DNA of 64,000 bases from Roseiarcus sp050012775 (GCA_050012775.1 JBEKGN010000007.1:62001-126000); one strand, 5' to 3'. Shown: positions 51,035 to 60,290, counted from the stretch's first letter. Made by a program: numbers and translations. Notes: a model not told the origin generated them from the sequence alone.

Positions 51035-53167
51035 ATGTCGGAAACGGGACTGAAGACGCGAGCGCCCCGCGTGAGGAAACGCATGCCCAGGAAATCTCCG
51101 GATCGCCCAACGAATCGGACGCGCGCGCGTCCGCTGCTTCGCGTTTCGGCGAAGGACTCGGTCTCGGCCTCGGCGCCGGCCCGTAAGCCCGCGGCCGGCA
51201 AAGCGAAGAAGTCCGCCGCCGCGCCCTCGGCCGCGCGGGCTCGAAAGGCCGCGCCGGCGAGCGCCGCCCCGCCCCTTCCCCGGAGCGAGGCCGTAGAGCC
51301 GGCGCCGCCGGCCGCGCCCGCGGCCTCGGCCGCGCCGAAAAAGGAAGCCGAGCCCGCGCGGACGGGCGAGGCCGGCGCGACGGAGCCTCGCGTCACGCCC
51401 CTGCCCAATATCGAGGCGCTCTCGCGCAACGTCGCCCGCCTTATCGAGGAAGGCGGCAAAGTGATCGCCGCCTATCTCAAGCCGCGCGAGGCGGGCGAGA
51501 CCCAGTCGGAGTCCGGCGGCGAAATCGCCGATATCGTGACCGCGCTCGGCCGCGTCGCGGAATATTACGTCTCCGACGCGCAGCGCGCCTTCGAGGCGCA
51601 GGCGGCCCTCTCGACCCAATTCATCGATCTCTGGGGGACGACGCTGCGCCGGCTCCAAGGCGAGGACGCCGCGCCGGTCGCCTCGCCCGAAGTCGGCGAC
51701 AAGCGCTTTGCCGATCCGGAATGGCGGTCGAACCCTTATTTCGACTTCATCAAGCAGGCCTATGTCCTGACGACGCGTTGGGCCGACGATCTCGTCCAGC
51801 GAGCCGAGGACATCGATCCTCACACAAGAGACAAGGCGCAGTTCTATCTGCGTCAGGTGACGAGCGCTCTGTCGCCTTCGAATTTCCTCGTCACCAATCC
51901 CGAACTGCTGCGCACGACGCTCGCCGAAAGCGGCGAGAATCTCGTGCGCGGGCTGCGCATGATGGCCGAAGACATCGCGGCCGGGCGCGGCAATCTGCGC
52001 ATCCGTCAATCCGATGCGAGGAAATTCAAGCTCGGCGTCAATCTCGCCGCGACGCCCGGCAAGGTGATCTTCCGCAACGAACTGATCGAACTCATCCAAT
52101 ACGCGCCGACGACGCCGAGCGTGTACAAGCGGCCGCTGTTGATCGTGCCGCCGTGGATCAACAAGTTCTATGTGCTCGACCTCAATCCCGAAAAGTCCTT
52201 CATCCGCTGGGCTGTGGCGCAGGGCCTGACGGTGTTCGTCATCTCCTGGGTCAATCCCGACGAGCGCCACGCCGAGAAGGGCTTCGAAGCCTATATGCGC
52301 GAGGGGGTTTTCGCGGCGCTCGACGCGGTCGAGGCGGCGACGGGCGAGCGCGAGGTCGCCGCGATCGGCTATTGCGTCGGCGGCACGCTGCTGGCGATTG
52401 CGCTCGCCTTCATGGCCGAAATCGGCGACAAGCGCATTGTCAGCGCGACATTCTTCACCACCCAGGTCGATTTCACCGACGCCGGCGATCTCAAGGTCTT
52501 CGTCGACGCCGAGCAGCTCAAGTCGATCGAGCGCAGAATGGCCGAAACCGGCTATCTCGACGGCGCGCACATGGCCAACGCCTTCAACATGCTCAGGCCC
52601 AACGATCTCATCTGGTCCTATTTCGTCAACAACTACCTCAAGGGCAAGGAGCCGATGCCGTTCGACCTCCTGGTCTGGAACGCCGATTCGACGCGCATGC
52701 CCGCCGCCAATCACCGGTTCTACTTGCGTCACTGCTATCTCCAGAACGATCTGACCAAGGGCCGCATGACGATCGAGGGCAAAACGGTCGACCTCGCCAA
52801 AGTGACCATGCCGGTTTACGACTTGGCCACGCGCGAAGACCATATCGCGCCGGCCAAATCCGTCTTTACCGGCGCCAAGTTCTTTGGCGGTCCGGTGCGC
52901 TACGTGCTCGCCGGGTCCGGCCATATCGCGGGCGTGGTCAATCCCGCCGACAAGCCGAAATATCAGTATTGGACGGGCGGGCCGCCGAGCGGCGCGTTCG
53001 ACGCCTGGCTCGACGCCGCTGAGGAGCACCCCGGCTCCTGGTGGGTCGACTGGGTCGAGTGGGTCACGGCGCAGGCGCCCGAAAGGGTCGCGCCGCGCGA
53101 GCCGGGCGCCGGCAAGCTGAAGCCGATCGGCGACGCGCCGGGGGACTATGTGCGGGTGCGGGTGTAA
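51035..53167 (+). CDS. phaC: Class I poly(3-hydroxyalkanoate) synthase
   Basis: 710 residues from ATG 51035 (ATG 51083 is an alternative). Residues 1-110 are an Ala/Lys/Pro-rich extension not usual in the family (typical size 570-600). The catalytic alpha/beta-hydrolase domain follows: nucleophile C447 in GYCVGG (lipase-like box), catalytic Asp in ATREDHIAP and His in GSGHIAG. It polymerises (R)-3-hydroxyacyl-CoA into granules. The partners phaA/phaB are not in the window. A stem-loop follows the stop. Confidence 0.95.
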   Translation: MSETGLKTRAPRVRKRMPRKSPDRPTNRTRARPLLRVSAKDSVSASAPARKPAAGKAKKSAAAPSAARARKAAPASAAPPLPRSEAVEPAPPAAPAASAAPKKEAEPARTGEAGATEPRVTPLPNIEALSRNVARLIEEGGKVIAAYLKPREAGETQSESGGEIADIVTALGRVAEYYVSDAQRAFEAQAALSTQFIDLWGTTLRRLQGEDAAPVASPEVGDKRFADPEWRSNPYFDFIKQAYVLTTRWADDLVQRAEDIDPHTRDKAQFYLRQVTSALSPSNFLVTNPELLRTTLAESGENLVRGLRMMAEDIAAGRGNLRIRQSDARKFKLGVNLAATPGKVIFRNELIELIQYAPTTPSVYKRPLLIVPPWINKFYVLDLNPEKSFIRWAVAQGLTVFVISWVNPDERHAEKGFEAYMREGVFAALDAVEAATGEREVAAIGYCVGGTLLAIALAFMAEIGDKRIVSATFFTTQVDFTDAGDLKVFVDAEQLKSIERRMAETGYLDGAHMANAFNMLRPNDLIWSYFVNNYLKGKEPMPFDLLVWNADSTRMPAANHRFYLRHCYLQNDLTKGRMTIEGKTVDLAKVTMPVYDLATREDHIAPAKSVFTGAKFFGGPVRYVLAGSGHIAGVVNPADKPKYQYWTGGPPSGAFDAWLDAAEEHPGSWWVDWVEWVTAQAPERVAPREPGAGKLKPIGDAPGDYVRVRV

Positions 53168-53172
53168 GGGTG

Positions 53173-53189
53173 GCCCGCGATGCGCGGGC
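53173..53189 (+). terminator. Stem-loop downstream of phaC
   Basis: GCCCGCG, loop ATG, CGCGGGC: a perfect 7-bp GC stem 6 nt after the phaC stop. It lacks a T-run but is well placed to end phaC transcription before the toxin-antitoxin promoter. Confidence 0.45.
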
Positions 53190-53207
53190 TGCGCCGCACA
53201 ATGGAAT

Positions 53208-53221
53208 ATTGTCTTGACAAT
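53208..53221 (+). promoter_or_regulatory. Palindrome overlapping a -35 box, candidate TacA operator
   Basis: ATTGTC-TT-GACAAT, 29 nt before the antitoxin ATG. It contains TTGACA, a perfect sigma-70 -35 sequence; the -10 (TAGTCC) 17 nt later is weak. Ribbon-helix-helix antitoxins bind such palindromes to repress their own operon, so this is a natural autoregulation site. Confidence 0.55.
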
Positions 53222-53249
53222 GTCGGGCGCCGCCCTTAGTCCTCCCTTC

Positions 53250-53537
53250 ATGCCCATTCCGCGCACGAACCGAACGGAAAAGCTCGATCTCCGGCTCACC
53301 AAGACCGCCAAGCAGACCCTGCAGGCGGCGGCGAAGGCGGCGAGCAAGTCGGTCAGCGAATTCGTCATCGAAACCGCGCTGAGCGAAGCCGAGGAGCGGC
53401 TCGCCGACCGTCGGCTGTTCGCGCTGGACGCCGAGCGTTGGCGGGCTTTCCTCGCCGCGCTCGATGCGCCGCCGCGCCGCCATCCGCGCCTTCGGCGTCT
53501 GTTTCGCGAACCCTCCGTATTCGACCCCGAGCCGTGA
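53250..53537 (+). CDS. TacA-like DUF1778 antitoxin
   Basis: 95 residues from ATG 53250. Ribbon-helix-helix pattern KLDLRLTKTAKQTLQAAAKAASKSVSEFVIETALSEAEERL covers residues 11-50; the tail after about 60 would wrap the toxin. DUF1778 antitoxins neutralise GNAT toxins and bind DNA. Its stop overlaps the GTG of the toxin (GTGA), a usual layout for this pair. Confidence 0.88.
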   Translation: MPIPRTNRTEKLDLRLTKTAKQTLQAAAKAASKSVSEFVIETALSEAEERLADRRLFALDAERWRAFLAALDAPPRRHPRLRRLFREPSVFDPEP

Positions 53538-54037
53538 CGCCGGCGCCGCGCATCGAGAAGCTTCGTCGCACTCATGCGGTCGAAAGCTTCAACTGCGGCC
53601 AGCCGGAACTCGATCGCTTTCTTGTCCGTCACGCGCTCCAGGCGCAGCAGGCGAATTCCTCGCAGACTTACGTCGCTGTCAGCGGCGCGACTGTCGTCGG
53701 CTACACCACCTTCGTCGTCGGTCAGGTCGAACATGCCGACGCGCCGTCGCGCGTCGTCAAGGGCATGCCGCGCTATCCGATCCCGCTCCTGGTGTTGGCC
53801 CGGCTCGCCGTTCACCGAGAGTGGCAGGGCCGAGGGCTGGGCGCGGGACTCCTACGCGATGCGCTGGGCCGGACTTTGCAAGTCGCCGATATCGCCGGCG
53901 TCCGCGCGCTCGCCGTCCACGCGAAAGACGACGGGGCGGCCGCCTTCTATCGGCATTTCGGCTTCGTCGAGTCTCCCACCGACCCGCGTCATCTCTTCCT
54001 GTTGATCAAGGACATTCAAGCGGCGGCCGGCGTCTAG
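53534..54037 (+). CDS. TacT-like GNAT toxin (aminoacyl-tRNA N-acetyltransferase type)
   Basis: 167 residues from GTG 53534, which overlaps the antitoxin stop by 4 nt. Family start FNCGQPELDRFLVRHALQAQQ and acetyl-CoA loop WQGRGLGAGLLRDALG near 97-112; the Tyr of AAAFYRHFGF near 143 matches the catalytic Tyr of TacT. Such toxins acetylate the amino group of charged tRNAs, stopping translation. Whether it is active is not known. Confidence 0.88.
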   Translation: MTPAPRIEKLRRTHAVESFNCGQPELDRFLVRHALQAQQANSSQTYVAVSGATVVGYTTFVVGQVEHADAPSRVVKGMPRYPIPLLVLARLAVHREWQGRGLGAGLLRDALGRTLQVADIAGVRALAVHAKDDGAAAFYRHFGFVESPTDPRHLFLLIKDIQAAAGV

Positions 54038-54093
54038 CCTCTCGCAATTTCCCGCGCCTCTGGTGTATGGACGTGTCGCAAGGAGCCTGAGCC

Positions 54094-55116
54094 ATGTCCA
54101 AGACGCCCCACCCCGCCCCCGCGCCGCGCCTCGATCTCCCGCACCGCCCGCGCCGCAACCGCAAGGCCGAATGGGCGCGCCGCCTGGTCGCCGAGAACGT
54201 TGTGACCACAGCGGACCTGATCTGGCCGCTGTTCCTGATCGAGGGCGCCAAGACGCGCGTTCCCGTCGCGGCGATGCCGGGCGTCGACCGGCTCAGCGTC
54301 GACGAGGCGGTTCGCGAGGCCGAGCGCGCGGTCGCGCTGGACATTCCCGCGATCGCGTTCTTTCCCTATACGGAAGCGAGCCTCAAGGACGAGCACGGCA
54401 GCGAGGCGTTCAACGAGCAGAATCTCGTGTGCAAGGCGTGCCGCGCGATCAAGAGGGAATTTCCTCGGCTCGGCCTCGTCACCGACGTCGCGCTCGATCC
54501 CTACACCAGCCACGGCCACGACGGCGTGATGGCGGGCGAAACGATCCTCAACGACGAATCCGTCGCCGCGCTGGTGCGCCAGGCGCTCAATCAGGCGCGC
54601 GCCGGCGCCGACGTCATCGCGCCGTCCGACATGATGGACGGGCGCGTCGGCGCCATCCGCGAGGCGCTGGACGCGGAAGGGTTCATCGACGTGCAGATCA
54701 TGGCCTACGCCGCCAAATACGCCTCCGCGTTCTATGGCCCGTTCCGCGACGCGGTCGGCTCGGCCGGCGCGCTCAAGGGCGACAAGCGCACCTATCAGAT
54801 GGACCCCGCCAATTCCGACGAGGCGTTGCGCGAGGTGGAGCTCGACCTCGCCGAGGGCGCCGATATGGTGATGGTCAAGCCCGGCATGCCCTATCTCGAC
54901 ATCATCCGGCGCGTGAAGGACGAATTCGGCGCGCCGACCTTCGCCTATCAGGTCAGCGGCGAATATTCGATGATCATGGCCGCCGCGCAGAACGGTTGGC
55001 TCGACGGCGACAAGGCGATGATGGAAAGCCTGATGGCGTTCAAGCGCGCCGGCGCCGACGGCGTGCTGACCTATTTCGCGCCGCGGGCGGCGGAGAAGCT
55101 GAGGACGCGAAGCTGA
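54094..55116 (+). CDS. hemB: Delta-aminolevulinic acid dehydratase (porphobilinogen synthase)
   Basis: 340 residues, full length. Schiff-base lysines in KYASAFYGPF and MVKPGMPYLD; metal loop reads DVALDPYTSHGHDG, without the three Cys of zinc enzymes, so it is the magnesium-dependent form expected in alphaproteobacteria. It joins two 5-aminolevulinate molecules to porphobilinogen for heme and B12 synthesis. AAGGAG lies about 12 nt upstream of ATG 54094. Confidence 0.95.
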   Translation: MSKTPHPAPAPRLDLPHRPRRNRKAEWARRLVAENVVTTADLIWPLFLIEGAKTRVPVAAMPGVDRLSVDEAVREAERAVALDIPAIAFFPYTEASLKDEHGSEAFNEQNLVCKACRAIKREFPRLGLVTDVALDPYTSHGHDGVMAGETILNDESVAALVRQALNQARAGADVIAPSDMMDGRVGAIREALDAEGFIDVQIMAYAAKYASAFYGPFRDAVGSAGALKGDKRTYQMDPANSDEALREVELDLAEGADMVMVKPGMPYLDIIRRVKDEFGAPTFAYQVSGEYSMIMAAAQNGWLDGDKAMMESLMAFKRAGADGVLTYFAPRAAEKLRTRS

Positions 55117-55152
55117 ACGCCGCGGCCTCGGGATCGAATCGTCGCGAAGCGG

Positions 55153-56715
55153 TCAATTGACGGACCGCTCCTTGCCCGCCCAATAGGGCCTGCGCAGCTC
55201 GGTCTTGAGGATCTTGCCGGCCCCCGACACCGGAAGCGGCTCATTGCGAATGGTGATGCTGCGCGGACATTTGTAATGGGCGATCAGCGTCCGGCAATGC
55301 GCTATGATGGCTTCGGCGGTCGGCGAGGTCCCCGGCTTCGGGCGCACGACGGCATGGACAATCTCCCCCCATTGTTCGTCGGGTATGCCGATCACCGCGC
55401 ATTCCGCGACATCGCGATGCTGGTAGACCGCCTGCTCGACTTCCGCGGAATAGACGTTCTCGCCGCCGGAAATGATCATGTCCTTCAATCGGTCGACGAC
55501 GAACAGAAATCCGTCCTCGTCCATCAGGCCGCCGTCGCCGGTGTGCAGCCATCCATTGCGCAGCGTGCGCGCCGTCAACTCCGGCTGGTTCCAATAGCCG
55601 AGCATCACATTGTCGCCGCGCCCGCATATTTCGCCGACCACGCCGCGCGGAACCTCGTTGTCGTTCTCGTCGTGGATGCGAACCTCGCAGCCGAGCGCCG
55701 CGCGGCCGGCCGACTTCAAGCGACCGGCCTTCGGACCTTCGAGCGCATGGCATTGGCGCGGCAGGAAGGTCATGCAAGGCGCGGCCTCCGATTGGCCGTA
55801 GGCCTGCACGAAACGGGTATGCGGCAGGACTTCGAGGGCGCGGCGAATGACCGATTCCGGCATTGGCGAAGCCCCGTAGAACATCGTAGTGAGCGACGAC
55901 GTGTCGGTCTGCGCGACGTTCGGATTGTGAACGACCAGGTTGATCATCGTCGGCACGCAAAGCGAGTGGGTGACGCGAAGTCTCGCGACGGTTTCGAGAA
56001 ACAGGCCGGGTTCGAAGCGCGGCGCGAAGACGTGCTTGCCGCCGGCCGCGGTCGCCAGGAAGGTCGCCGCGCCATCGGCGAGATGGAACATCGGCGCGGC
56101 GTGCAGGAAGACCGTGTCCTCGCCGAACTCGAATTCGGCCGCGCAGTTGAGCGCATTGGCGACGATGTTGCGATGGCTCAGCATCACGCCCTTCGATCGT
56201 CCGGTCGTTCCGCCGGTGTAGAATATGCCGGCGAGATCGTCGCCGCGACGGCCCGCGTCCGCTATCGGAGCGCCCGTGGCGACGAGGTCCTCGAAAGCGA
56301 GAATTCCCGGAGGCGCATCGCCGCCGCCGACGCGCACGATATGGCGAAGGCCGGGGGCGTGCGGCCGGAAATCGCCCAGCGCGGGGAAAAAGGCGTCGTC
56401 GATGAAAAGCCCGGAGCAGCCCGAATCCGTAAGCCAGAAGGCTATTTCCGGCGGGGCGAGCCGCGTGTTGATGGGAACGAAGACGAACCCGCCCCAGGCC
56501 ATGGCGAAAAAATATTCGAGATAGCGGTCCGAATTGAGCGACAGCATGCCGATGCGATCGCCGGGCTTGTAGCCGAGCGCCGCGAGCGCTCCCGCCAAAG
56601 CCGCAACGCGCGTCTCGAATTCGCGCCAGGTCCTGGCGCGCGCCTCGCATTCCGTCGCGATGCTCCCCCCGCGCGTCTGCACGGCGCGCCGCAAAAATTG
56701 CGTGATCTGAACCAC
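55153..56715 (-). CDS. AMP-dependent acyl-CoA ligase
   Basis: 520 residues from GTG 56715 with GGGGAGGGG directly upstream. Adenylate-forming motifs: FYTGGTTGRSKGVMLSH (about 168-184, P-loop-like A3), YGQSEAAPCM (A5), GWLHTGDGGLMDEDGFLFVVDRLKDMIISGGENVYSAEVE (A7-A8) and a final PVSGAGKILKTELR with the catalytic Lys. It activates a carboxylic acid with ATP and CoA; chain length is unknown. No fatty-acid genes adjoin it. Confidence 0.9.
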   Translation of the reverse strand: MVQITQFLRRAVQTRGGSIATECEARARTWREFETRVAALAGALAALGYKPGDRIGMLSLNSDRYLEYFFAMAWGGFVFVPINTRLAPPEIAFWLTDSGCSGLFIDDAFFPALGDFRPHAPGLRHIVRVGGGDAPPGILAFEDLVATGAPIADAGRRGDDLAGIFYTGGTTGRSKGVMLSHRNIVANALNCAAEFEFGEDTVFLHAAPMFHLADGAATFLATAAGGKHVFAPRFEPGLFLETVARLRVTHSLCVPTMINLVVHNPNVAQTDTSSLTTMFYGASPMPESVIRRALEVLPHTRFVQAYGQSEAAPCMTFLPRQCHALEGPKAGRLKSAGRAALGCEVRIHDENDNEVPRGVVGEICGRGDNVMLGYWNQPELTARTLRNGWLHTGDGGLMDEDGFLFVVDRLKDMIISGGENVYSAEVEQAVYQHRDVAECAVIGIPDEQWGEIVHAVVRPKPGTSPTAEAIIAHCRTLIAHYKCPRSITIRNEPLPVSGAGKILKTELRRPYWAGKERSVN

Positions 56716-56911
56716 GTCCCCTCCCCTACGGCCCAACCGCCGCTTCTCGCCTCCCCCCGACAGCCCCGAGAACGAGCGCGTCTTCAGTCTCATGCTGCTT
56801 CGAGCGGGCGCTTGTGCCAAGCCTAAATGACGGTACGGCTTGCGGATCGACCTTGCGGCGCGAGAGGCGTCGCCATGATCGCCGTACCGCCGACTCCTAT
56901 TTTGGCGACAT

Positions 56912-57274
56912 TCAAGGCTTCTTGCGCAGACTCAAGAGATAGGCCGCCACCTGATTGATTTGAGAGTCGAGCAACTGGGGGTTCGGCATGCCGCTCTTGG
57001 CGCCGACGCTCCGATGCGTCGTATTGAGAAAGACCCGCAATGAGTCGGCGCTGATGTCGGGACCCTGAGCGATCGATGCGAACGACCGCGCCGGCGGCTG
57101 TAGGAAGGGCCCGGCTTCCTGATCGCTCGCGGCCAAGTGGCAATACGCGCAAATCTCGAGCGCCAGGCGATGACCATGCTGGATGTCGACGGACACGCCC
57201 GCTTCCTCAGCGCAGGCTGAACTGACGACAAAACCGAGCGCGACAAGCCAGGCCGAGGCAATTCGTATTCGCAT
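56912..57274 (-). CDS. Small c-type cytochrome
   Basis: 120 residues. Signal peptide of about 22 residues. One heme site C42-A-Y-C45-H46; the Met ligand is likely in KSGMPNPQL. Class I cytochrome c of periplasmic electron transfer. No oxidase or dehydrogenase is next to it, so its partner is unknown. Confidence 0.88.
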   Translation of the reverse strand: MRIRIASAWLVALGFVVSSACAEEAGVSVDIQHGHRLALEICAYCHLAASDQEAGPFLQPPARSFASIAQGPDISADSLRVFLNTTHRSVGAKSGMPNPQLLDSQINQVAAYLLSLRKKP

Positions 57275-57613
57275 TCGCGATCTCCCACTGAACTACGCGT
57301 TCGGGACGCCGCATAAATCGCCGATCCGCGCTTCGGGCGCCCGCCTGTTTCAACGCCGCTCCCGCCGCCGCGCCAACCCGCGTCGACAATAAACTCTTCC
57401 GTCGCGCTATTCCATGACGGCGCTGGGGTCGACAGCCGCAGGCGCCGCGGGCTTCAAACGTCCAAGTCCGCCAGGGCGGCGGATTCGCCCACGCCATGTC
57501 CGAGCCGATCGCGCTCCGTCAGGGCCAGCATCGCGTCGCTTAGGACTCGCCGGGAAATAACCGCGCCGGGCGGGCGCCTTTCCTTCCGCCTCGACCTGCG
57601 CAACTCTGCGCCG
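57275..57613. other. Intergenic stretch before the LivH-like gene
   Basis: 339 nt between divergent genes. It contains a 6-bp hairpin TCCGCC/GGCGGA at 57467-57483 and a GC-rich run near 57560-57580. No credible gene, and no clear promoter. Confidence 0.3.
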
Positions 57614-58924
57614 GTGATCCGCCGCCTCGCCTTCCCAGTAATCTGTCTTGCGCTCGCCGCCTGCGCGACCCTGGTCGAGACCGATCAGGCGCGTCTGTGC
57701 CGCATGGCGCTGCCGGCGCTGGCGCCGCCCGACGCGATCGTCACGATCGTGAAGCAGCGCGAATTCCCTGATGGCCGCGGCCTGCGCGTCGACTATCGCC
57801 TGAGCGGCCTCGACGCGCCGGCTGAGGCGCGCTTCGCCGAATGCCGCTTCCGCTCGCCTGGGCGCCCGAAACGCTCGCAGGACCTGGTCGCTCTGACGAC
57901 CGACGACGGGCCGCTTTCGGACGTCCGGCTCGCCATCCTCGTGCGCTACTGGCTGGCGACGCCCGACGCGCGCGCCGCCGATCCCGCGCCGCTCGGCGAC
58001 GTCAGCGCCCTGCCGACGCTGCCGCCGGCCCTCGCCTATGCGCTGCAGCAGACGATCAACGGCCTGCCCCTGGCAGCGGTCTACGCCCTGCTCGCCGCCG
58101 CCTATTCGCTGGTCTACGGACTGGTCGGGCGGATCAACCTCGCCTTCGGCGAAATCGCGGCGGCGGGCGGCTACGCCGCGGCGCTCGGCGCCATCCTCAC
58201 CGCGGCGCAGGCGCCCGCGACGATCCTCGCCGTGGCCCTGACCTTCGGCGCCGCCACGGCGGCGTTCTGGGGCGTCGCCTCGAGCCGCTGGGTCTTTCAG
58301 CCGCTGCATCGCGCGAGCGGCCAACAGGCGCTGATCGCGTCGATCGGCCTCGCGCTGTTCCTGCAGGAATTCCTTCGCCTGACCCAGGGCGATCGGCCGA
58401 ATTGGGTCAGCCCGATCCTCAACGCGCCGTTTGGCGTCGCGCGCTCTGGCGATTTCATCGTCACGACGGCGCCGAACGCGCTGCTCGCCGGGGCTTTCGC
58501 GCTCCTCGCCGGCCTGGCTCTGGTCCTCCTCATGCGCCGGAGCCGCTTCGGGCGCCGCTGGCGCGCCTATGCCGACGATTCGCTCGGCGCCCGGCTGTTC
58601 GGCGTCAGCCCGCGCGCGATCTTCGGCCAGACCTTCGCGCTCGCCAGCGCCTTCGCCGGCCTCTCCGGATTTGTCATGACGATGTATTACGGCTCGGTCG
58701 GCTATGGCGCGGCGACGGCGCTCGGGCTCAAGGCGCTGATCGCCGCCATTCTCGGCGGCGTCGGCTCGATCCCCGGCGCCTTCGTCGGCGGCTTCGTCGT
58801 CGGCGCCTTCGAAGCGGTCTGGTCGACCTATTTCGCCATCGATTATCGCGACGTCGCGGTGTTCAGCCTGCTCGCGATCGTCCTCGTGCTGCGGCCGGGA
58901 GGCATCCTCGGCGTGCGCCCTTGA
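57614..58924 (+). CDS. LivH-type ABC permease fused to an N-terminal lipoprotein-like domain
   Basis: 436 residues from GTG 57614. Residues 1-135: a lipoprotein-like signal (LAAC, Cys 17) and a soluble Cys-containing stretch. Residues 145-436: a LivH branched-chain amino-acid permease with about 8 helices and QQTINGLPLAAVYALLAAAYSLVYGLVGRINLAFGE, SIGLALFLQEFLRL and GLKALIAAILGGVGSIPGAFVGGF. LivH usually works with LivM, LivG, LivF and a binding protein; none adjoins here, so it is orphan. The unusual GTG start without a clear ribosome site leaves some doubt about the fusion. Confidence 0.83.
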   Translation: MIRRLAFPVICLALAACATLVETDQARLCRMALPALAPPDAIVTIVKQREFPDGRGLRVDYRLSGLDAPAEARFAECRFRSPGRPKRSQDLVALTTDDGPLSDVRLAILVRYWLATPDARAADPAPLGDVSALPTLPPALAYALQQTINGLPLAAVYALLAAAYSLVYGLVGRINLAFGEIAAAGGYAAALGAILTAAQAPATILAVALTFGAATAAFWGVASSRWVFQPLHRASGQQALIASIGLALFLQEFLRLTQGDRPNWVSPILNAPFGVARSGDFIVTTAPNALLAGAFALLAGLALVLLMRRSRFGRRWRAYADDSLGARLFGVSPRAIFGQTFALASAFAGLSGFVMTMYYGSVGYGAATALGLKALIAAILGGVGSIPGAFVGGFVVGAFEAVWSTYFAIDYRDVAVFSLLAIVLVLRPGGILGVRP

Positions 58925-58989
58925 CTGGCCCCGCGCGCCCCCCACATCGTGAAGGCGCAGCTCGCGAAAAAGCCTCGAGGAGGCCCGCC

Positions 58990-59427
58990 ATGACCAACGT
59001 TTTGACCGCCCCGACGCTGCGCGCCGACGCCTTTTCGGGCGTGCGCACGCGCCGCATCCTCGCGCTGGCGCTGGATCTCGTCCTCGTCTCCGTGCTCGCG
59101 GCGCTGCTTTGGCTCGCGCTGTTGATCCTGACGCTGGGGCTGTCGTTGTTCTTCCTGCCGCCCTTGTTCCCGCTGGTCGCGTTCTTCTACAACGGCCTGA
59201 CCGTCTCCGGCGCGAAAATGGCGACGCCGGGCATGCGCGCGATGGACCTGGAGATGCGCATGCACGACACCGGCGCGCGCGTTCCCTTCGTCAACGCCGC
59301 CGCGCATGCGTTGTTTTTCTATCTCAGCTGGTTTTTCCCGCCGCTCTTCCTCGTTTCCCTGATCGATTCCGAGAAACGCTGCCTGCACGACATCCTCGCC
59401 GACGTGACGCTGGTCCGCCGGATGTAA
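58990..59427 (+). CDS. RDD family membrane protein
   Basis: 145 residues from ATG 58990 (GAGGAGG 7 nt upstream). Family name residues Arg/Asp/Asp appear as RTRRILALALDLVLVS, with further helices near 60-80 and 100-120 and the C-terminal KRCLHDILADVTLVRR. Two to three helices. RDD proteins have been linked to Na+/H+ exchange in some species; role here unknown. It could be co-transcribed with the LivH-like gene. Confidence 0.85.
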   Translation: MTNVLTAPTLRADAFSGVRTRRILALALDLVLVSVLAALLWLALLILTLGLSLFFLPPLFPLVAFFYNGLTVSGAKMATPGMRAMDLEMRMHDTGARVPFVNAAAHALFFYLSWFFPPLFLVSLIDSEKRCLHDILADVTLVRRM

Positions 59428-59521
59428 TTTTTCGCAGGAATTTTTGCGCATGGCCATTCCCGTCGGGCGCGATCCGGCTTAGCTTTGCGTTTTCTTGCGA
59501 CGCCCTGAGGAGTGCGAAAGC

Positions 59522-60274
59522 GTGACGCGGGAATTGCGGGACGCCCCCCAGTTCTATCTGACCGCCCCCTCTCCATGCCCCTATCTGCCGGGCATGCTGG
59601 AGCGCAAGGTGTTCACCCATCTCGTCGGCAAGCGCGCGATCGCGCTCAACGACACGCTGACCCAGACCGGGTTCCGCCGCTCGCAGACGATCGCCTACCG
59701 CCCGGCCTGCGAGAATTGCCGCGCCTGCGTTTCCGTCAGGGTTCTCGTCGACGACTTCGCGCCGAGCGCGAGCCAGCGCCGCATCCTGCGCGCCAACGCC
59801 GACCTCGTGGGAGAGCTGGCGCCGGCCAAACCGACCGGCGAGCAATATGCGCTGTTTCGCGCCTACCTCGACTCCCGCCATCCCGACGGCGGCATGGCCG
59901 ACATGTCGATGCTCGATTACTCCATGATGGTGGAGGACAGCCACATCGACACCATGCTCACCGAATATCGCCAGCGCGGCGCCGGCTCGTTCATCGCCGC
60001 GCGCGGCGAGGGAGAGCTGCTCGGCGCCTGCCTCACCGACCGGCTCGCCGACGGACTCTCGCTGGTCTATTCGTTTTACGCCCCGCACGGGTCGCGGCGC
60101 TCGCTCGGCGCCTACATGATCCTCGACCATATCGACAAGGCGCGCCGCCTCGGCCTGCCGCATGTCTATCTCGGCTATTGGGTCGAGGGGTCGAAGAAAA
60201 TGGCCTACAAGGCCGCCTATCTCCCGCAGGAGCGGCTGGGGCTGAACGGGTGGGAGCGCGTGGAGCGGGGGTGA
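59522..60274 (+). CDS. bpt: Aspartate/glutamate leucyltransferase
   Basis: 250 residues from GTG 59522 (GAGGAG 9 nt upstream). Starts RELRDAPQFYLTAPSPCPYLPGMLERKVFTHLVG and contains YRPACENCRACVSVRV (Cys cluster about 60-75), MLDYSMMVEDSHIDT and YLGYWVEGSKKMAYKAAYLPQERLG. It adds Leu to proteins starting with Asp or Glu, feeding the N-degron pathway shared with aat in this window. It is followed by the convergent sdaA gene 16 nt away. Confidence 0.94.
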   Translation: MTRELRDAPQFYLTAPSPCPYLPGMLERKVFTHLVGKRAIALNDTLTQTGFRRSQTIAYRPACENCRACVSVRVLVDDFAPSASQRRILRANADLVGELAPAKPTGEQYALFRAYLDSRHPDGGMADMSMLDYSMMVEDSHIDTMLTEYRQRGAGSFIAARGEGELLGACLTDRLADGLSLVYSFYAPHGSRRSLGAYMILDHIDKARRLGLPHVYLGYWVEGSKKMAYKAAYLPQERLGLNGWERVERG

Positions 60275-60290
60275 GCGAAGGCGCTCCCCC

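Noticed and set aside
57407..58945. 512-codon minus-strand frame
   Set aside because: Antisense to the LivH-like permease and rich in Arg/Glu/Gly as shadows are.
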